Source of the DNA: Magnetococcales bacterium
Lineage (GTDB): Bacteria > Pseudomonadota > Magnetococcia > Magnetococcales > Magnetaquicoccaceae
NCBI GenBank assembly: GCA_015229095.1
Contig: JADGCE010000125.1
Coordinates: forward strand, 1-7,666
DNA length: 7,666 bases
Direction of reading: 5' to 3'
Numbering within the stretch: the stretch's first letter is position 1; each line of letters starts with the position of its first letter. The notes under the pieces are model-generated. The model had not been told where the DNA came from, did not search any database, and saw only the letters and a list, made by a program, of their open reading frames with translations. Positions 4,025 through 7,666 of this stretch are shown piece by piece. The position numbers were made by a program, and so were the translations under genes.

Positions 4025-5713
4025 TCAGCGACGGGCGATCACAACCCGGCGACCATCCTGATGGATGATCCGCATGGGCAGGTCGGGCTCCCGCCAGGTG
4101 CTGAAATCATCCCGATCGAAAAGGGCCACAGCCTGCTCTTCCTGCAACCAGAGTGCCTTGAAGGCGCCCTTGTCGGCAATCCATTGGGCCGGGTTTTGCC
4201 GAATACCGAAGGCCAGCTCCCCCTGGAAATGGACCAGGCGAACCGTGCGTTCCAGGTAGAAGGGCAACGACTGAAAATAGCAGTTGACACAATAGACGGT
4301 GGGGGGAGGATCCCCCAGTGCGGCGATGGCCTGGGCGGCGTTGCGGCTGGCAAAGGTGGGGGAGAGCGCGTGTGCCCCGGCGGAGATGGCTTGCACGGTG
4401 AGCAGGGTGGAGAGCACCAGGGCCAGCAGGGCGATTTCTCCTCGACAGCGGCGCCACAGGGAGATGGCCACCCCCACTCCCAGGAGGGTGGCCGCCCCCA
4501 CGATCCAGGGGCGACTCTCCCGCAGCAGGGCGGCCGGATAGGTGGCGTTGGCAAACAGCTCCACCTGCCAACCCCCCAGCAGCAGCAGGACCGCCAGGAT
4601 GGCCGACAATCGCGTCTCCCAGTCGACGGCCACCGGGGCCGCCGCCTGGGCCAACTGTCGTCCCAGGAGCAGGGCAAGGGCAGGAAAGATCGGCAACAGA
4701 TAGGGAATCAGCTTGGAGTGGGAAGCGGAAAAAAAGAGCAGGACAAAGGCGCTGTAGACCCATAAAAACCGCAGCGGATCAAAGTGCCCGTCCCCCTTCA
4801 TCCAGGGAAAGCCGGGCCGTCCGAGCACCCACAGGAGGCGATGGCTCCAGGGGATGGTGCCCAGGAGCAGCACCCCGATAAAATACCACCAGACACCGCT
4901 GCGACCATGACCGCTGCGGGTATAGCGTTCCAGATGTTCATGGATAAAGAAAAACGGGGCGAAGTCCGGGTTGGCCAGGCTGACGGCCACAAACCAGGGT
5001 GCGCTCAGGGCGAACAGGAGCAGCAGCCCCCACCCCAGGTGCAGGTGTCGCCAGATGGCCCCATCCCGTTGCCACACACTGTAGATCAACACGGTGGCCG
5101 CCGGGATCAGCAAGCCGATCAACCCTTTGCTCAGGCAGGCCCCCGCCAGGGCGGCCCAGCCCAGGAGCATCTGTCGACGGCAGGCGCGGGGCTCCGTGAC
5201 CCGGCGGGATTGGGCCAGCAGCAGGAGACCGATCCCCAGCATCAGCCAGACCGACGTGGCCATGTCCAGGGTGTTGAAATGGCCCATGACGGTATAGAGC
5301 AACAGGCTGGTGAGGACCAGGGCGGCATAGCGACCGGCGGTCGGCCCAAACAGTCGCCCTCCCACCCACCACACCCACAGAATGCCCACAAAACCCATGA
5401 GGGCCGTCCAGAGCCGGGAGCTGCCGGCATGCACCCCCAGCAGGTGATAAAAAGAGGCCGTCGCCCAGTATTGCAACGGCGGTTTTTCAAAATAGGAGAG
5501 GCCATTCAGGCGCGGGGTGAGCCAGTCGCCGCTGACGAACATCTCCCGGGGAATTTCCGCATAGCGCCCCTCATCCGGTTCGTTCAGATCCCGATAGCCC
5601 AGAAAAGAAAACCAGAGTATGGCCAGCAGCACAACCAGCAGCACCCCCTGCCCGCGGGGTTGCCAGGGATGGTGTACGGGGGTGACGGTGGGGGAGCTGC
5701 TCTCCGTTGCCAT
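4025..5713 (-). CDS. ArnT-like integral-membrane glycosyltransferase (GT-C, PMT/GT83 type)
   Basis: The 562-aa protein has an N-terminal membrane segment (about 23-39) followed at once by RDLNEPDEGRYAEIPREM (41-58) and YFEKPPLQYW (74-83), the hallmark of ArnT/PMT-type GT-C enzymes; D47 or E48 is the likely catalytic acid in the first periplasmic loop. Many hydrophobic helices follow. A soluble C-terminal periplasmic part starts around 430 and contains YCVNCYFQSLPFYLER, with a C475-x-x-C478 pair that might form a disulfide. Such enzymes transfer a sugar from undecaprenyl phosphate to lipid A, a glycan or protein in the periplasm; the substrate here is unknown. ATG 5711-5713 starts 5 bp after the upstream glycosyltransferase stop. 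A GTG at 5720-5722, overlapping that stop as GTGA with GGGA 4 nt before it, is a real alternative and adds 3 residues. It is the last gene of the polysaccharide run and ends 13 bp from the inverted-repeat element. Confidence 0.88.
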   Translation of the reverse strand: MATESSSPTVTPVHHPWQPRGQGVLLVVLLAILWFSFLGYRDLNEPDEGRYAEIPREMFVSGDWLTPRLNGLSYFEKPPLQYWATASFYHLLGVHAGSSRLWTALMGFVGILWVWWVGGRLFGPTAGRYAALVLTSLLLYTVMGHFNTLDMATSVWLMLGIGLLLLAQSRRVTEPRACRRQMLLGWAALAGACLSKGLIGLLIPAATVLIYSVWQRDGAIWRHLHLGWGLLLLFALSAPWFVAVSLANPDFAPFFFIHEHLERYTRSGHGRSGVWWYFIGVLLLGTIPWSHRLLWVLGRPGFPWMKGDGHFDPLRFLWVYSAFVLLFFSASHSKLIPYLLPIFPALALLLGRQLAQAAAPVAVDWETRLSAILAVLLLLGGWQVELFANATYPAALLRESRPWIVGAATLLGVGVAISLWRRCRGEIALLALVLSTLLTVQAISAGAHALSPTFASRNAAQAIAALGDPPPTVYCVNCYFQSLPFYLERTVRLVHFQGELAFGIRQNPAQWIADKGAFKALWLQEEQAVALFDRDDFSTWREPDLPMRIIHQDGRRVVIARR

Positions 5714-5718
5714 GCTGC

Positions 5719-6675
5719 TCACGTCATCCCGCGCAAACGCCGTTCCAGGGCCTGCCAGCCGAAGGTCTCGCTGCTGCAGCGCCGCGCATTGTGGCAAATG
5801 TTCTGCAACCTCTCCGCATCCAGGGGCAACTGCGTACACTGCTGAATGTCGATCAGATTTTCCCCATGCACAAACTCCGGTGGTGAATAGGCGTCCAGAT
5901 TGGTGATGACAACCGCACCGCACTGCATGGCCGACATCACGCTGGTGTTGTTGCTGCGCACGCCCTGGTCGAAAAAAGAGGCAAAAAAGGTCGATTGTTT
6001 GAGATAATGGACGAGTGCCTGGTCGGAAAGATAGCCCATGAAATTGACGCGCCCCTCAAACAGCTCGTCCAACTCCCGATGGCTCTCCGTAAACGAGTCG
6101 ATCATCCGGTCGCTTTCATGGATGGCGGTGGAGAGATAGATGGCATAGCTCTGTCGGGTCTGATCCAGCAACTCTTTCAGGCGGACATAGCGTTCCGCCT
6201 TGATCTTGTGCGCCATGCCAAAGGTGAACAGGCGGATCGTCCCTTGGACAAAGTCGCCTCTGCTCTGCAGGGTGGCCGGCGCCCACACCAGCTGGCACTT
6301 GTGGGAAAAAGGGGAGAGCCGGGCAAACATGTGGGCATCTCCGCAAAAAATGGCGCTGGCGCCCGCCAGCAACCGCTGCTCCAAGGGCAGATCGGTGGTG
6401 GCGTGCAAAAACAGGGCATAGCGCCCTGCGCTGCCCACGCCCCGGTTCAGCAATTCATGCAGGCGGGTCAAGGCATGCCCCGGCATGTCGTTGAGCTTGA
6501 TCGACAGCAGCGGCGCCGCATATTGGCGCAATTCCGGTGCGAACAGTTGCACAACCGGCACGCCCCACAGATCGGCGAGGATGTGGTTGAATTTGGCCAC
6601 CCCGGAGGAGAGGGGGTTCAGGTAATAGCCGACGACGCAGTCGTAGGCCCTCTCCTCTTTTTCCGGTTTTTGCAT
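5719..6675 (-). CDS. putative GT-B-like glycosyltransferase (318 aa)
   Basis: The N-terminal region has YDCVVGYYLNPLSSGVAKFN (11-30), where the SGVAKFN loop resembles the glycine-containing acceptor or nucleotide loop of GT-B enzymes. The C-terminal half has TIRLFTFGMAHKIK, an IYLSTAIHES strand, FMGYLSDQALVHYLKQS, and NNTSVMSAMQCGAVVITNLD (242-261) followed by YSPPEF, which fits the nucleotide-sugar-binding half of GT4-like proteins. At 318 aa it is shorter than most GT-B enzymes. No signal peptide or membrane span is present, so it should work on the cytoplasmic face of the membrane. ATG 6673-6675 with GGGAG just upstream is preferred to the GTG at 6732. It is followed at 5 bp by the ArnT-like gene. 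Donor and acceptor cannot be told from the sequence. Confidence 0.65.
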   Translation of the reverse strand: MQKPEKEERAYDCVVGYYLNPLSSGVAKFNHILADLWGVPVVQLFAPELRQYAAPLLSIKLNDMPGHALTRLHELLNRGVGSAGRYALFLHATTDLPLEQRLLAGASAIFCGDAHMFARLSPFSHKCQLVWAPATLQSRGDFVQGTIRLFTFGMAHKIKAERYVRLKELLDQTRQSYAIYLSTAIHESDRMIDSFTESHRELDELFEGRVNFMGYLSDQALVHYLKQSTFFASFFDQGVRSNNTSVMSAMQCGAVVITNLDAYSPPEFVHGENLIDIQQCTQLPLDAERLQNICHNARRCSSETFGWQALERRLRGMT

Positions 6676-6746
6676 CTCTCTCCCTTCCCCCCTTGCCAAC
6701 CAACACGCCCCCATCCCATGCCAGGATGCCACCTCCTCCGACCCGT

Positions 6747-7187
6747 TTACGACCCCCTCTCCTGCAAAAACGCCTGGAGCAGGCGGCTGGAAGAGTCGAG
6801 AACCGTGCTGACAAAGCGTATCTCAATGTCATGGGCACGGCACAAGGCCACCTCGTCGGCCGGCAACCGACCACTCCAATCCGCACCCTTGACATAGAGG
6901 GCAGGCCGCAACGCCTCCAGCACCTCCGCCGTGGAGCCCGGGTTCTGGTAGGTATACTGGAGATAACGAATGGCGTCCAGCACCTGGATGCGGTTGTGAA
7001 TGGCCAGCAGCGGTTTGTGCTTGCGGGCCACATAGGCATCGCCATCCACACTGCACAGCACCGGCAGGCCGAACTGTGCGGCGGCCTGGAAATAGGCGAT
7101 ATGGCCCTGGTGGATGGGGTCAAATCCTCCCCCCACCAGGGTGACCTTGCCGCGTAAATCACGCAATGCCGCAAAGGGAATGATCAT
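6747..7187 (-). CDS. stand-alone RfaE2/HldE-C-like nucleotidyltransferase (146 aa)
   Basis: This is a single-domain cytidylyltransferase-fold protein. VGGGFDPIHQGHIAYF contains the HxGH nucleotide-binding signature (H26, G28, H29). Later come NRIQVLDAI (65-73), YVKGADW (98-104), which parallels the KG-D segment of HldE, and STVLDSSSRLL (127-137), the serine-rich motif near the C-terminus. Length is that of the isolated nucleotidyltransferase domain. HldE-C joins ADP to heptose 1-phosphate, while relatives use CTP with glycerol or other phosphates, so the substrate is open. No kinase domain is attached or adjacent in the window. The start ATG 7185-7187 has AGGAG 5 nt upstream. It lies between two glycosyltransferase genes, 33 bp after the first and 71 bp before the second, consistent with supplying an activated building block to the same pathway. 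Confidence 0.85.
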   Translation of the reverse strand: MIIPFAALRDLRGKVTLVGGGFDPIHQGHIAYFQAAAQFGLPVLCSVDGDAYVARKHKPLLAIHNRIQVLDAIRYLQYTYQNPGSTAEVLEALRPALYVKGADWSGRLPADEVALCRAHDIEIRFVSTVLDSSSRLLQAFLQERGS

Positions 7188-7220
7188 CTCCTCTCCTGCC
7201 CAACCGAGTGGACGGGGCGA

Positions 7221-7666
7221 TTATGGCCCCAGAAAACCGGGATTCAAACGGGCAAAGGCCAGGCTGATGCGACCATCGCTCACGCAATCGATGGCGGTGC
7301 TGCCACGGGCTTGGCGGGCCGCGATGGCCCGTTGCCGTATCTCCCGCACCTGCTGGTAAAGCGCCTCGGCCTCTGCCATCTCGGTATAGCGATGCGCCAG
7401 GCGCGCCTCCATCTCCATGGTTGCCTGCAGGATCTCCTCCGCCGTATTCTCGCTCAGCAGGATACCCGCCTCCTCATAGAGGTTGGAAGCATAATAGTTG
7501 GCGATGTCACTGCTCAAAATTTCTTCATAGGTCAACGGCCGATCCATCGTCGTTGAAAAATATTTTTTGTAAATGAAAATATCCCGGTCATTGGCCTGCA
7601 CCTGCTGGGAAATATCGTACAGAACCGGAAAATTGCTGCCCACTTTGGGAATGTTGAAGGCGTGCG
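7221..7666 (-). CDS. TIGR04372-like glycosyltransferase, C-terminal end (partial)
   Basis: The gene enters from the right edge, so only the last 147 residues are seen. They read HAFNIPKVGSNFPVL, then DIFIYKKYF, RPLTYEEILSSDIANYY and the closing block GILLSENTAEEIL-x-ATMEMEARL. The DI-x-I-x-K, R-x-LT-x-EE and ENT-x-EEI-x-x-EM-x-x-RL pattern is what I remember of putative glycosyltransferases of the TIGR04372 family, common in surface-polysaccharide loci. The tail after RL is helical and ends in ARLNPGFLGP. No start can be assigned; an internal GTG at 7643 is only an in-frame valine. It precedes the nucleotidyltransferase gene by 33 bp on the same strand. The family call rests on remembered motifs and lacks the N-terminal half. 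Confidence 0.65.
   Translation of the reverse strand, partial: HAFNIPKVGSNFPVLYDISQQVQANDRDIFIYKKYFSTTMDRPLTYEEILSSDIANYYASNLYEEAGILLSENTAEEILQATMEMEARLAHRYTEMAEAEALYQQVREIRQRAIAARQARGSTAIDCVSDGRISLAFARLNPGFLGP

Noticed and set aside
3758..4025. Target-site duplication around the inverted-repeat element (TCGGC at 3763-3767 and 4014-4018)
   Set aside because: The two copies are not adjacent to the ends of the inverted repeats (4 and 2 bp away), so the match is likely chance.
3806..5845. Long plus-strand open frames (3806-4765 and 4784-5845) opposite the ArnT-like gene
   Set aside because: They are rich in Pro, Gly, Gln and His without motifs and mirror a gene with unmistakable GT-C signatures on the other strand. 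The first also crosses the hairpin array. They are antisense shadows of a GC-rich gene.
5995..6897. 300-aa plus-strand open frame
   Set aside because: It lies antisense to two recognisable genes and the gap between them, with low-complexity composition and no recognisable domain.

Overview
The window is GC-rich, densely packed proteobacterial chromosome. The GGGGCTTCGCCCC and CCAGGG...CCCTGG hairpin repeats, the TIGR04372-type glycosyltransferase and the ArsS-type radical SAM protein remind me of Magnetococcus-like or Rhodospirillales-like Alphaproteobacteria. That placement is from memory and is only an inference. No rRNA, tRNA, CRISPR array or transposase gene is visible.

Region 1 (1-2484, minus strand). 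A three-gene cassette begins at 2347: a putative dual-OB (DuOB-like) protein, then a 204-aa DUF488 protein, then a second, divergent 144-aa DUF488 protein. Both junctions are 4-bp ATGA overlaps, so the three products are probably made together. After 85 bp the same strand carries the N-terminal 178 residues of an ArsS-type radical SAM protein that runs off the left edge. The cassette leader holds two 11-bp-spaced TTATGGTA repeats and abuts the terminator of the preceding gene.

Region 2 (2485-3038). A 91-aa exported protein with four cysteines and no recognised family lies on the minus strand, with a plausible promoter and a strong terminator. It is divergent from the next gene, whose leader contains a perfect 11-bp inverted repeat.

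Region 3 (3039-4024). A fumarylacetoacetate-hydrolase-fold enzyme, FAHD1/YcgM-like, lies on the plus strand. It converges on the polysaccharide genes. The 254-bp convergent gap is almost filled by an element with 26-bp terminal inverted repeats (24/26 matching) that enclose five short hairpins, two of them a perfect 22-bp tandem repeat. It looks like a MITE or BIME.

Region 4 (4025-7666, minus strand). A surface-polysaccharide gene run reads, in transcription order: the C-terminal end of a TIGR04372-family glycosyltransferase, a stand-alone RfaE2/HldE-C-like nucleotidyltransferase, a small GT-B-like glycosyltransferase, and an ArnT-like integral-membrane glycosyltransferase. Together they suggest activation of a sugar, its transfer onto a glycan or lipid carrier, and final periplasmic transfer from a polyprenyl-phosphate donor. 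The real substrates cannot be read from the sequence.

The two items most worth following up are the coupled DuOB-DUF488-DUF488 cassette and the inverted-repeat-bounded hairpin element.
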